NCBI RefSeq assembly: GCF_030816475.1
Contig: NZ_JAUSXF010000001.1
Coordinates: 1 to 64,000 of the forward strand
DNA from: Arthrobacter pascens
GTDB lineage: Bacteria > Actinomycetota > Actinomycetes > Actinomycetales > Micrococcaceae
DNA: 64,000 nt
Reading direction: 5' to 3'
The notes under the pieces are model-generated. The model had not been told where the DNA came from, made no database searches, and worked only from the letters and a program-made list of their open reading frames with translations. Positions within the stretch are counted from its first letter, which is position 1. Each line of letters opens with the position of its first letter. A program made the translations under genes and the position numbers. Positions 28,941 through 37,770 of this stretch are shown piece by piece.

Positions 28941-31586
28941 ATGCCAACTCCATTGAACCAGAGCGTTGCGGATACCGCGCTGCTCACCAAGTCACTGCCG
29001 CTGGGCCTGCTCCGGGCGTTCGTCCAGTCGGACGCTGCCGACGACGGGCTCACCCCCGCGCTCCTCGCGGAACTGAAGGTCCTGGCGCGCGTCCCCGGGC
29101 TCCTGGTGGCCTGCAACTACGGTGGAACCCTGTGCGACGCCGAAGGAATTTCCACCGAAACCCTGCCGTTGGGCAGCGCAGCGATTGCCCTTCGCGCCCT
29201 GGCCGCCCTGCCCAACACCCATGCCGCTGTCATTTCCGGGCGGTCGCTGCGAGACCTTGCCGCGGTGTCACGCCTGCCGGCGGAAGTACACCTGATTGGA
29301 TCGCACGGCTCGGAGCCGGACATGGGTTTTGCCCACGTGCAGTCCCTGGCCACCGAGGCGGCGCTGCAGAAGGCCGGGACGGCGCTGTCCGAGGCAGTGG
29401 GCTTCCAGAAGGGCATCTGGATTGAGCGAAAGCCCGTGGCCGTCTCCGTGCACACCCGGCCGGCGACCCCGGATGTGGTAGCGACCGTCACCGAGACGGC
29501 GCGGGAGATCGCCCGGGCCCATGGACTGTTCTTCATTGTGGACGGTTCCGTGCTGGACCTGTCCGTGCTGGAACCGTCCAAGGCCGAGGCGCTGGAGAGC
29601 CTCAGGTCCCGGCTCGGGGCCAGTGCGGCAATGTACGCAGGGGATGCCTACAGCGACGAGCTGGCCATCGGTACGCTGCGGGGTCCCGACATGGGCCTGA
29701 AGGTCGGCCCGGGGGAGACGGCAGCCGCGCACCGGCTCCGCGATCCGGAATCCTTCGCGCGCGTACTTGCCATCCTGTTCGAGCTGCGGCGTGCGTGGCT
29801 CTTCGGCGAGGACGCGGTGGGCCTGGAGCGGCACTCGATGATCGGCAACGGGTCCTCCACCGCCCTCGTCACACCGGACGCCAAGATCTGCTGGATGAGC
29901 CATCCGCTGCCCGATTCGGGCTCGCTGTTCGCCCACATTTTGGGAGGGGACGCGGCCGGGCATTTCTCGGTTGAACCGGTCAAGGCCTCCCAGGTCCTGG
30001 GCCAGCGCTACGTGGACAGCACCATGATCGTGGAAACCCGGTGGGCGGACGTGACTGTTACGGACTACCTTGAGCCGGCGCCGGACGGCATCACCAGCCT
30101 GGTCCGTGTGCTCTCCGGCAGCGGCGCGGCCAGGATCGTGTTCGCGCCCAGACCGGACTACGCCAACGCCCCCTTCAGCATGGAGGCCCGCGGGGACGAG
30201 CTGCATGTTGTGGGCACGTCCGATCCCGTCATCCTGCTGGCCCCCGGCGTCCGGTTTGCCATCGCCTCCGACGGCCGGCACGCCACGGCCACCGCCGTCG
30301 TGAACCTCCAGGACGGACCCGTGGTGCTGAACATGCGCTGCGGCGACACCGAACCCCAGGCAGCCGACCCCGGAGGGGAAACCGAACGGCGCGCAGCAGT
30401 GGCCCACCATTCGCGCCGGTGGATGCAGGACCTGGAGCTGCCCGGGGTCAAACCGTCCCTGGTGCGCCGGTCCGCGCTGGTGCTCCGCGCCCTGGTCCAT
30501 GAACCAACCGGCGCCGTGCTCGCCGCCCCGACCACGTCCCTGCCCGAAGGGATCGGCGGGACGCGTAACTGGGACTACCGCTACTGCTGGCTGCGCGACG
30601 GATCCATGACGGTGAATGCCCTGGTGGATCTGGGCTCCACGCACGAGGCGGCAGGGTTCCTTGGCTGGCTGAGCCGGATCCTGGAGCACGCCCCCGGCCC
30701 GGAATGGCTGCACCCGCTGTACTCCGTCACCGGGGCGGCACTGTCCACCGAGGCCGTCATCGACAGCCTGCCGGGCTACGCCGGATCCCGTCCCGTCCGG
30801 ATCGGAAACGCGGCGGACCACCAGGTCCAGCTGGACGTCTTCGGCCCCATCGCCGAGCTGATCCATTCGCTGAGCGAGCGTGAAGGCCGGCTCGCCGACG
30901 GCCACTGGGAGCTCATGGTCCAGATGGCTTCCGCGGTGCTGGCCCGCTGGCACGAGGCGGACCACGGCATCTGGGAGGCCCGGCGGGCGCCGCGCCACCA
31001 TGTGTACACCAAGGTGATGTGCTGGGTGACGCTGGACCGGGCGCTGCGGACAGCAGCCAGGCATGGCCGGACGCCGGAACCTTCCTGGGAACCCACCGCC
31101 ACCACAATCCGGGACGAGGTGCTGCGTGAGGGGTGGGACGAATCGGCGCGGTCCTACACAGTGGCGTATGACAGCCCGGACCTTGATGCCGCCGTCCTGC
31201 ATATCGGCCTCTCCGGCCTGCTCGACGTCACGGACCAGCGCTTCCTGGACACCGTGACCGCCGTTGAACGGGAGCTCCGGGTGGGGCCCACAGTTTTCCG
31301 GTACAGGTACGACGACGGCCTGCCGGGCCTGGAGGGCGGCTTCCACATCTGCACCACCTGGCTCATCGAGGCGTACGTTGCGGTGGGCAGGATCGAGGAG
31401 GCCTGGGATCTTTTCGACCAGCTGGTGAACCTCTTCGGGCCAACCGGCCTGCTCCCGGAGGAATACGATCCGGGGACCGAAACGCACCTGGGCAACCATC
31501 CCCAGGCCTACTCGCACCTGGGTTTCATCCGCTGCGCCCGCATCCTGGACCGGCACCAGTCCCAGGTCAGGCCGCCGAGGTCCTGA
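28941..31586 (+). CDS. trehalose-phosphatase-like / GH15 glycoside hydrolase fusion
   Basis: The protein has 881 residues from the ATG at 28941, with AGGGG upstream. Residues ~50-280 are a HAD-type trehalose-6-phosphate phosphatase-like domain (AVISGRSLRDLA, IGSHGSE, YAGDAYSDELAIG). Residues ~290-875 are a GH15 domain (GTRNWDYRYCWLRDGSMT, GIWEAR, LLPEEYDPGTETHLGNHPQAYSHLGFI), the family of glucoamylases and actinobacterial trehalases. In the phosphatase domain the essential DxDGT motif reads N59-Y-G61-G-T, and motif IV GDDxTDE reads GDAYSDE, so phosphatase activity is probably lost. The GH15 glutamates appear intact. Its 3' end overlaps the convergent epimerase gene by 20 bp. Confidence 0.88.
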   Translation: MPTPLNQSVADTALLTKSLPLGLLRAFVQSDAADDGLTPALLAELKVLARVPGLLVACNYGGTLCDAEGISTETLPLGSAAIALRALAALPNTHAAVISGRSLRDLAAVSRLPAEVHLIGSHGSEPDMGFAHVQSLATEAALQKAGTALSEAVGFQKGIWIERKPVAVSVHTRPATPDVVATVTETAREIARAHGLFFIVDGSVLDLSVLEPSKAEALESLRSRLGASAAMYAGDAYSDELAIGTLRGPDMGLKVGPGETAAAHRLRDPESFARVLAILFELRRAWLFGEDAVGLERHSMIGNGSSTALVTPDAKICWMSHPLPDSGSLFAHILGGDAAGHFSVEPVKASQVLGQRYVDSTMIVETRWADVTVTDYLEPAPDGITSLVRVLSGSGAARIVFAPRPDYANAPFSMEARGDELHVVGTSDPVILLAPGVRFAIASDGRHATATAVVNLQDGPVVLNMRCGDTEPQAADPGGETERRAAVAHHSRRWMQDLELPGVKPSLVRRSALVLRALVHEPTGAVLAAPTTSLPEGIGGTRNWDYRYCWLRDGSMTVNALVDLGSTHEAAGFLGWLSRILEHAPGPEWLHPLYSVTGAALSTEAVIDSLPGYAGSRPVRIGNAADHQVQLDVFGPIAELIHSLSEREGRLADGHWELMVQMASAVLARWHEADHGIWEARRAPRHHVYTKVMCWVTLDRALRTAARHGRTPEPSWEPTATTIRDEVLREGWDESARSYTVAYDSPDLDAAVLHIGLSGLLDVTDQRFLDTVTAVERELRVGPTVFRYRYDDGLPGLEGGFHICTTWLIEAYVAVGRIEEAWDLFDQLVNLFGPTGLLPEEYDPGTETHLGNHPQAYSHLGFIRCARILDRHQSQVRPPRS

Positions 31587-32556
31587 GCTCCCGCCCGCCC
31601 GTGTCGAGCCGGCCGTCCGAGATGAGCCACCGCAGACCCTCCGCGATCGCTTCAAGAGAGGTGTGGCGCGGGGAATATCCCAGCTCCCGTTGTGCCTTCC
31701 CGATGCTCATCGAAGGGCTTCGGCTGATGTGGTCATAGGACGCTTCGGCGTTGCCGGGGGAGGTGCCGGACCGGAACTCCTCGAACGGCAGGAACCGGAG
31801 CTGCGCCTCCTGGCCGAACCAGGCCGCGGCCGCCGTCGCGATTCCCCGCAGCGTCAGGGCCCTGTCGGAGACCACGTGATAGCCGTTGCCCGCAGCCACC
31901 CGTGGGCGCTCGAGGGCCAGTTGGAAAGCCTGCGCAACGTCGTCGGCGTGCACGTGGTGCACTGTTTCCAGGCCGAAGTTGGGTATCTCTACGGGCTGGC
32001 CCATAGCCAGCCGGTGCCAGACGTCCAGGTCGAAGTTCCCGGCAGCGTTGACCATGGCCCAGCCCGGTCCCGTAATGTGCCCCGGATGCAGCACCGAGGA
32101 TTGAAGGCCGCCTGGCGTCCGCGACTCGGCCAGCAGCAGTTCCTCGATCCGTGCCTTCCGGATCCCGTAGTCACCGAATGGATTCCGCGCATCCTCCTCG
32201 CGGGTGGGAACCTCCGTCCCGGCGCCGTGCACCCAGATGGTGCCGCAGCTGAGCAGCAGGTCCACCCGGCCCCGGAGCGCGGTGATCAGCTGTTCGGCCG
32301 AGTCCGGCGTGAAGCAGAGCATGTCAATGACCACGTCGGGCCGCAGGTCGGCGATTCTGCCGGCGAAGGTTCCCGCGGCGTCGCCTTCGTCCCGGTCGAC
32401 CGCGACGCGGTGGACTTCTTTCCAGGCTGGGTGCTGCCTGTAGGGCTGCCTGAGTCCGCGGCTGACGGCTATGACTTCATGCCCCGCTTCGGTCAGCCGC
32501 GGCACGAGGTACCCGCCGACGTGCCCGGTCGCTCCGATCATGACTATGCGGGACAT
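31567..32556 (-). CDS. NAD-dependent epimerase/dehydratase
   Basis: This 329-residue extended short-chain dehydrogenase has the N-terminal NAD motif GATGHVGGYL and the active-site region SCGTIWVHGAGTEVP...FGDYGIRKARIEE (YxxxK). It is the last gene of the minus-strand sugar-transport operon, 10 nt after the permease. It may epimerise or oxidise the imported sugar; the substrate is unknown. Confidence 0.88.
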   Translation of the reverse strand: MSRIVMIGATGHVGGYLVPRLTEAGHEVIAVSRGLRQPYRQHPAWKEVHRVAVDRDEGDAAGTFAGRIADLRPDVVIDMLCFTPDSAEQLITALRGRVDLLLSCGTIWVHGAGTEVPTREEDARNPFGDYGIRKARIEELLLAESRTPGGLQSSVLHPGHITGPGWAMVNAAGNFDLDVWHRLAMGQPVEIPNFGLETVHHVHADDVAQAFQLALERPRVAAGNGYHVVSDRALTLRGIATAAAAWFGQEAQLRFLPFEEFRSGTSPGNAEASYDHISRSPSMSIGKAQRELGYSPRHTSLEAIAEGLRWLISDGRLDTGGRELRTSAA

Positions 32557-32566
32557 CCGGTTCCTT

Positions 32567-33472
32567 CTATTTCGAGGTGCCCTGGGAAACGGATCCCTGG
32601 AGTTGGCGTTGGAAAATCACGTAGATGACGAGCACCGGCACGACTGTGATGACGACCGCGGCGAACAGGGCGCCGAAGTCGACCGCATACCCTGCCTGCG
32701 AGGCGAAGGCCGCGAGCCCCTGGGACAGGACGTAGTTCCTGGTGTCCGTGTTCAGCGCCACGGGGATGAGGAACTGGTTCCAAAGTCCGAGGAAATTGAA
32801 AATGAGCACTGAGGCCAGCCCGGGTTTTGCCATGGGCAGCATCACCTGGAAGAAGGTCCGCCATTCCCCGGCACCGTCCAGCGCTGCGGCTTCGGCGATT
32901 TCATTCGGAAGTGCCTTGAAGAAGGAGAAGAGGAAGAAGACCGTGAACGGCAGCGCGAATGCCACGTAGGTAATGATGAGTCCGGGCAGGGTGTTGAGCA
33001 GCCCGACGTTCTTCAGGATGAAGAACAGGGGGACGATGGCAAGGAAGATCGGGAACGTCAGCCCGGCCAGCATGAGGTAGTAGATGGCCCTGCTGCCGGG
33101 GAAGGCGAAACGGGCCAGCACGTACGCGCACATCGCCCCAAGCATCATGACAATGATCAGGGCACAGCCGACGACGACGACCGAGTTGAGGAAGTAGTTT
33201 CCGATGCCTGCGGTGGTCCAGGCCTTGACGTAGTTGTCGAAGTTCCAGTGCTCCGGCAGCGCAAACGGCGACGCGAAGATTTCCGTCGTCGTCTTGAACG
33301 AGGTCATGATGGTCCAGAGCAGGGGCAGGATGACGATGAGCGACCAGATGGTCAGCATCGTGTGCGAGATCGCTCCGACCACCCGGTCATTGGCGGTCGC
33401 CTCCGGCCTACGCTGGACAACCGTTGCCTGCGCTGTTGCCCGCTGTCCCGCGGTTCTGATCGAGGTCATCAC
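32567..33472 (-). CDS. carbohydrate ABC transporter permease (MalG/CUT1 type)
   Basis: This 301-residue inner-membrane permease has about six helices. The EAA loop reads EIAEAAALDGAGEWRTFFQVMLPMAKPG, typical of the second CUT1 permease. The GTG start overlaps the previous stop (GTGA). No ATPase gene lies in this operon, so it probably uses a shared MsiK-type ATPase encoded elsewhere. Confidence 0.93.
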   Translation of the reverse strand: MMTSIRTAGQRATAQATVVQRRPEATANDRVVGAISHTMLTIWSLIVILPLLWTIMTSFKTTTEIFASPFALPEHWNFDNYVKAWTTAGIGNYFLNSVVVVGCALIIVMMLGAMCAYVLARFAFPGSRAIYYLMLAGLTFPIFLAIVPLFFILKNVGLLNTLPGLIITYVAFALPFTVFFLFSFFKALPNEIAEAAALDGAGEWRTFFQVMLPMAKPGLASVLIFNFLGLWNQFLIPVALNTDTRNYVLSQGLAAFASQAGYAVDFGALFAAVVITVVPVLVIYVIFQRQLQGSVSQGTSK

Positions 33473-34461
33473 TGGGTGTCCTTGCTTCCGCCGGTGAGTT
33501 TATTGACGAGGAAGACCAGCGCGGCAAACGCCAGGGTGATGACGGCCAGGACAACTCCCATGGCACACGCAAGGCCGAACTGGCCCTTGTTGAATGCGGT
33601 GGAGAAAAGCTGCTGGGACATGACCAGTGTTGAGTTGTTGGGACCGCCGCCCGGGTTCAGCGCCACCATGTAGACGAAGGCGTCCAGCGCCAGGATCCCC
33701 ATGTAGATATAAGCCGTCTGGATGTTGTCCCGGATCAGGGGGATCGTGATGCTGGTGGCAGTGCGGAATCTACCGGCGCCGTCGATCCGGGCCGCTTCGA
33801 ACAGTTCTGCCGGGATGCCCTTGATCGCGGCGACAAAGAGCACCATGTAGAAGCCGACGAAGCCCCAGACGATGACAAACATCGAGGCTGCCATGGCTGT
33901 GCCTTCGTTGCCCAACCAGGCGAACGAGTCGAATTGTCCGAGCCCGGCAGTGGTCAGGATGCCGTTGAGCAGCCCGTTGCTGGGATCGTAGATCTGGCCC
34001 CACATGATGCCGATGATGATCGCGGGGATCACGTAGGGGAAGAAGGACACCACCCGGTAGAAACTGGAGTTCCGCAGACCCTTGACCTGTCCGCGGCTGC
34101 TGCCGCCCACCGTGACGAGCGACGCGAGGATGAGGCTCAGGACAATCGTCAGGGCCGGCAATGCCAGGGCGAGGAGGATGTTGTTCCCCATTGCCTTCAT
34201 GAAGATGTCGTCCGTGAACAGCCTTCGGTAATTGTCCAGTCCGGTGAAGTTCATGTTCCGGGTGAATCCGGACCAGTCGGTCATGGAGTAGTAGAAGGCC
34301 TGCACGAACGGGGACACCACGAAGATCAGGTAGACGGCCAGCGGGAGTCCCAGGAAGACCGCGATGAAACTGACCCTGTCAAAGCTTAATTTCGATCGGC
34401 GCCGGGCCCCTTCGGCAGGCGCTGTGTCTGCCGAAGGGACACCGGTTCCCAAAAGGCTCAT
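33469..34461 (-). CDS. sugar ABC transporter permease (MalF/CUT1 type)
   Basis: The protein has 330 residues and is the first CUT1 permease. After a cytoplasmic N-terminus come the helices FIAVFLGLPLAVYLIFVVSPFVQAFYYSMTDW and the EAA-loop-like ELFEAARIDGAGRFRTATSITIPLIRDN. The start overlaps the binding-protein stop (ATGA). It forms the membrane channel with the MalG-type partner. Confidence 0.93.
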   Translation of the reverse strand: MSLLGTGVPSADTAPAEGARRRSKLSFDRVSFIAVFLGLPLAVYLIFVVSPFVQAFYYSMTDWSGFTRNMNFTGLDNYRRLFTDDIFMKAMGNNILLALALPALTIVLSLILASLVTVGGSSRGQVKGLRNSSFYRVVSFFPYVIPAIIIGIMWGQIYDPSNGLLNGILTTAGLGQFDSFAWLGNEGTAMAASMFVIVWGFVGFYMVLFVAAIKGIPAELFEAARIDGAGRFRTATSITIPLIRDNIQTAYIYMGILALDAFVYMVALNPGGGPNNSTLVMSQQLFSTAFNKGQFGLACAMGVVLAVITLAFAALVFLVNKLTGGSKDTQ

Positions 34462-35867
34462 TTCACTTCGACCTTACTGACCGAGCTGTCGTTGCGGACC
34501 TTGTCCGTGATCTTCTGCATTTCCGAGGTCAGGGTAGCGACGTCGGACTTGCCGTCCAGGAACGTGTTCCAGACCACGAGCAGGTCCTTGTTCATGCCGT
34601 AGACGTCCACGAAGCCCCAGGTGAAGATATCGTCCCCGGCGGCATCGAGCATCTTGGTCTGCGACACCAGGGCCGTCGACCCGAAGCCGTCCGCCGGAAT
34701 GGTGCCCTTGACGATCGTCGAGGCCAGCTGCTTCTGGGCGAAATTGGTGGCAGCGTCCTTGGACAGCATGACGCGCAGCATTTCCTTGCCGCCGGCAACG
34801 TTCTTCGCCTGGGAGGGAACAATGAACGCCTCGGCAGCGGCGCTGTGCAGGGCGGTGTAAGGGAACTTTGATCCGCTGCTAACCGTCGGGACCGGCGCTC
34901 CGGTGAGTTTGAAGTCAGGCAGCGTCTGGTCCTTCATTTCATTTTCGATCCAGGAACCGGAGGGGTAGAGAATGGCGGCCTCGTCGTGGATCCATTGGGC
35001 CTGCGCCGCGGTGAACGCGGTGCCCGATCCGCCTGGCTTCACGTAACCGGCCTTGACGATCTTTTCCATGGCCGTGAGGACGCTTTGCACCGCCGGATGC
35101 GACCAGCAGTTCTCCTTGAGGTTGTCCAGGGCGAGGCGGACGTCGTCGCCCCCTTCCTTGATCGCGGAGGCGATGGCCAGTTCAAGGTAGTAGGTCGCCG
35201 CTTCTTTGCCCCAGCAGAAGAGGTACTTGCCCTGGCCTTTTGCCTTCTCCCCGAGGGCGAGCATTTCATCCCACGTCTTCGGCACTGTCCAGCCGTTCTT
35301 TTCGAAGAGGGACGCCGAGTACCACATGGCGAAGACGGTCAGGACGTAGTTGATTGCGCCGAGCTTGTCCCCGAAGGTCCCCGGAGCGAGGACGCCGGGG
35401 TAGAGGGTGTCCTTGATGACCTTGCCCTCGAGGTTCTTCGCGTTCACGACTGAGTTGAGGTCTTCGAGCTGCGAAAGGATGGTGTTGATACCGATCAGGT
35501 TGGCGCCGGAGTTGTCGATAAGGTCCGGCGGGTTGCCGCCGACGAATCGCGGTTGCAGTTCCTGGGCGATATTCGTTGACGCGGCGACCTTGGCCGTTGT
35601 TCCCGGGTGGGTCTTTTGGACCAGTTCCCCGGCGTAGGTGGCGTAGTCAATGCCATAGCCGCCCTTGAAGATCACGGCGTCAATTGTGGAATTATCGGCC
35701 ATGCCAAAGGGGTTCGTGTCCGACACCGCTCCACTTGGTCCGGATGTTGTGCCGCCACCTCCCCCGGCGCAGGAGGCCAATGAGCCTCCCATGGGTACCA
35801 GGACCGCGGCGGCGAGGACGCCGCCGAGGAAGCGCCGGCGTTCCAAGGGCTTATTTTGGTTGTTCAT
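34458..35867 (-). CDS. sugar ABC transporter substrate-binding lipoprotein, Tat-type signal
   Basis: This 469-residue CUT1 solute-binding protein resembles N,N'-diacetylchitobiose or N-acetylglucosamine binders (NgcE/DasA-like region FKGGYGIDYATYAGELVQKTHPG). The signal peptide carries a twin-arginine motif (RRRFLGG, residues 10-16) followed by a lipobox LASC (Cys33), so it is probably exported folded and lipid-anchored. It is transcribed after the RpiR and SIS genes and co-translated with the permeases. Context suggests an amino-sugar oligosaccharide or monosaccharide ligand. Confidence 0.9.
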   Translation of the reverse strand: MNNQNKPLERRRFLGGVLAAAVLVPMGGSLASCAGGGGGTTSGPSGAVSDTNPFGMADNSTIDAVIFKGGYGIDYATYAGELVQKTHPGTTAKVAASTNIAQELQPRFVGGNPPDLIDNSGANLIGINTILSQLEDLNSVVNAKNLEGKVIKDTLYPGVLAPGTFGDKLGAINYVLTVFAMWYSASLFEKNGWTVPKTWDEMLALGEKAKGQGKYLFCWGKEAATYYLELAIASAIKEGGDDVRLALDNLKENCWSHPAVQSVLTAMEKIVKAGYVKPGGSGTAFTAAQAQWIHDEAAILYPSGSWIENEMKDQTLPDFKLTGAPVPTVSSGSKFPYTALHSAAAEAFIVPSQAKNVAGGKEMLRVMLSKDAATNFAQKQLASTIVKGTIPADGFGSTALVSQTKMLDAAGDDIFTWGFVDVYGMNKDLLVVWNTFLDGKSDVATLTSEMQKITDKVRNDSSVSKVEVK

Positions 35868-35943
35868 GTTGATCTGCTGCCTTTCTTGTTACCGTTGCCC
35901 GCACCGCGGTATACGGATGGATTCTCTTGTTGTCGGTTCCGGC

Positions 35944-36717
35944 TCAGGCGTCGCGCCGGATCCGGTCCTTATAGAGGTCTTCGAGGGCTTGGTTGTGGTC
36001 ATCGCCGCCGGGGATGTTGGCTGAGATGTAGACAGGAGGCTTCCTGCCTTCTTCGGCAATCCGGTTCGCGGTGCCGATAGTGAGCAGCTGGGCAATGAAA
36101 GCGGCGGTGATGGATGAGACCGCGCCGACGTTTATGCCGTCCGGCATTTCAAGCACGGCGTCACCAAACGGTGCAGTGTTGTCGATGACGACGTCGGCGA
36201 CGTCGCACAGGCGCTTGCCGCTGGGATGTTTCGGTTCGACCTTCAGTGTGTGCGCCATGCTGGTGACGGCGATCACCTTGTGTCCTTTCGCCTTTGCCAG
36301 GAGGGCGAGGCCCACGATGGAGCCGTTTACCCCCGAATTTGAGGCAATAACGAACACGTCCTCGGGCCCGACCGGGGAAAGGGCGAACAGTTCGTTGACC
36401 ACTGACGGGTCGCGCTCGAGCGAAGATCCGGTGAGGACCCCGACGTCGTACGTCCCGCGCAGGACCACATCACGCAGGGCGATCCTGTTGGTGGGGATCA
36501 GGCCGCCCGCACGGCCGGCGATCTCCATGGCGAAGGCTTCGGAATGCCCGGTGCCGAAGGCCTGGATGACACCTCCCTTGTCGAGGGCTGAGGTGAGAAG
36601 CTCGATGGCATCATCAAGGCTTCCTGACGCTGCCTGGCCGGAAAGCTCCTCCAGGCGTGAGGTGACTTCCCGGGTGTAGGCCTGGACCAGGTCGGAAGTG
36701 CGGACTGAAACAGACAA
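35944..36717 (-). CDS. SIS-domain sugar-phosphate isomerase-like protein (UPF0309 type)
   Basis: The protein has 257 residues with a single SIS domain (GGVIQAFGTGHSEAFAMEIAGRAGG, DVFVIASNSGVNGSIVGLALLAKAKGHKVIAVTS), as in N-acetylmuramate-6-phosphate etherase relatives and UPF0309 proteins. It starts with TTG, preceded by AGGAG, 8 bp after the RpiR stop, so the two are coupled. It may bind or isomerise a phosphorylated amino sugar; the reaction is unproven. Confidence 0.85.
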   Translation of the reverse strand: MSVSVRTSDLVQAYTREVTSRLEELSGQAASGSLDDAIELLTSALDKGGVIQAFGTGHSEAFAMEIAGRAGGLIPTNRIALRDVVLRGTYDVGVLTGSSLERDPSVVNELFALSPVGPEDVFVIASNSGVNGSIVGLALLAKAKGHKVIAVTSMAHTLKVEPKHPSGKRLCDVADVVIDNTAPFGDAVLEMPDGINVGAVSSITAAFIAQLLTIGTANRIAEEGRKPPVYISANIPGGDDHNQALEDLYKDRIRRDA

Positions 36718-36725
36718 GGGGGCTC

Positions 36726-37691
36726 CTAGCTTTGGTCGTGGGGGCCGGACAATGCCGGTTCCGGCGTTCGGTTCCTGGCCGGTCCCCGATGCGGCCGGCG
36801 ATGTGCGGCCACGGCTTGCGCGGACGCGGCGAGATTGGCTGTGGACCGTTGGAAATCGTGCTGGGCGACCAGCAGGTACAGCAGGTCCAGGACCAGCAAC
36901 TGGACGTGTTTGGCCGACAGATCGTCAGGCTGCAGGAAATGTTCGTGGACGGATGTGATGATCCGGAGGTCAGCGGCCTCTGCAAGCGGGGATGACGGGT
37001 TGTTGCTCAAAGCCACGGTCAGGGCCCCCGAAAGCCGGGCCTGGCGGAGCATCTGGATGGTTTCCTCGGTGCGTCCGGTGTTGGATATGCCGATCGCGAC
37101 GCAATTCTCGTCCTGGATGGCCGCACTCGTCAGGCCGACGTGCACTTCTGACCAGTGATGGCTGTTGATGCCGATCCGGTACAGGCGTGCGTGCATTTCC
37201 TCGGCCAGCATGGCGCTTCCGCCGACTCCGTAGATATCCACATGGCTGCTGGTCGCGATCTTTTCGGCAATCCGTTTCAGTAACTCCAGATCCATCATGG
37301 CCGCGGTCTCCTGCAGCGAGCGCGTGTGGGCGTTCATGAGCGTGCTGAGGACTTCGGCCGGCGAGTCATCGGGGCCAAAAGCGCGCCCGATATCGATCTT
37401 CCATGAATCACGGGCCGAGACCCGCCCGACCTCGGTGGCGATACTGACCCGGAACGGGGCGTAGCCCTGGTAGCCGATCTGGCGGCAAAAGCGGGTGATC
37501 GTGGCCGGCGAGGTCCCAGTCTGCTTCGCCAGGTCCCCGATCGAGGCGTCGAGCGGTGCGTGCGGGTGCTCCAGCAGGAACTCGGCAATCTTCACCATGG
37601 CGCCTGACATTTCCGGCAGGCGGGTGCGGATGCGGTTCACGACGCCCACAGCCCGGCCCGCGGACGATGGTGCTGGAGGGGTGGGCGTCAC
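36726..37691 (-). CDS. MurR/RpiR-family transcriptional regulator
   Basis: The protein has 321 residues from GTG 37691, with AGGA upstream; upstream in-frame extension would run into the divergent promoter. The N-terminal HTH_6 domain (MVKIAEFLLEHPHAPLDASIGDLAKQTGTSPATITRFCRQIGYQGYAPFR) is followed by a C-terminal SIS domain (HVDIYGVGGSAMLAEEMHARL, CVAIGISNTGRTEETIQML) that senses a sugar phosphate. It is the first gene of the left arm and diverges from the kinase operon, so it probably controls both arms. Confidence 0.92.
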   Translation of the reverse strand: MTPTPPAPSSAGRAVGVVNRIRTRLPEMSGAMVKIAEFLLEHPHAPLDASIGDLAKQTGTSPATITRFCRQIGYQGYAPFRVSIATEVGRVSARDSWKIDIGRAFGPDDSPAEVLSTLMNAHTRSLQETAAMMDLELLKRIAEKIATSSHVDIYGVGGSAMLAEEMHARLYRIGINSHHWSEVHVGLTSAAIQDENCVAIGISNTGRTEETIQMLRQARLSGALTVALSNNPSSPLAEAADLRIITSVHEHFLQPDDLSAKHVQLLVLDLLYLLVAQHDFQRSTANLAASAQAVAAHRRPHRGPARNRTPEPALSGPHDQS

Positions 37692-37770
37692 GATAATCCT
37701 TTTCTTGTTCGCCGACGTTTTACAAAAAGTATTCTCATCCTCTAACCTGTGTGTCAAGTCACAATTAAGC
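37692..37770. promoter_or_regulatory. divergent promoter region of the amino-sugar locus
   Basis: For the minus strand, a -35 TTGACA (complement of 37752-37757) and a -10-like GAATAC (complement of 37729-37734) are separated by 17 bp. For the plus strand, TTTACA and TCTAAC are 16 bp apart. The small dyad TAC-AAAAA-GTA at 37721-37731 overlaps both and could be the RpiR site. The assignments are by eye. Confidence 0.5.

Noticed and set aside
29268..31655. Very long (795-codon) open frame on the minus strand opposite the GH15 fusion
   Set aside because: It is a GC-skew shadow: third-position GC of the plus-strand gene keeps the opposite frame open. Its product is rich in Arg/Gly/His and matches no family, while the plus strand encodes clear domains.
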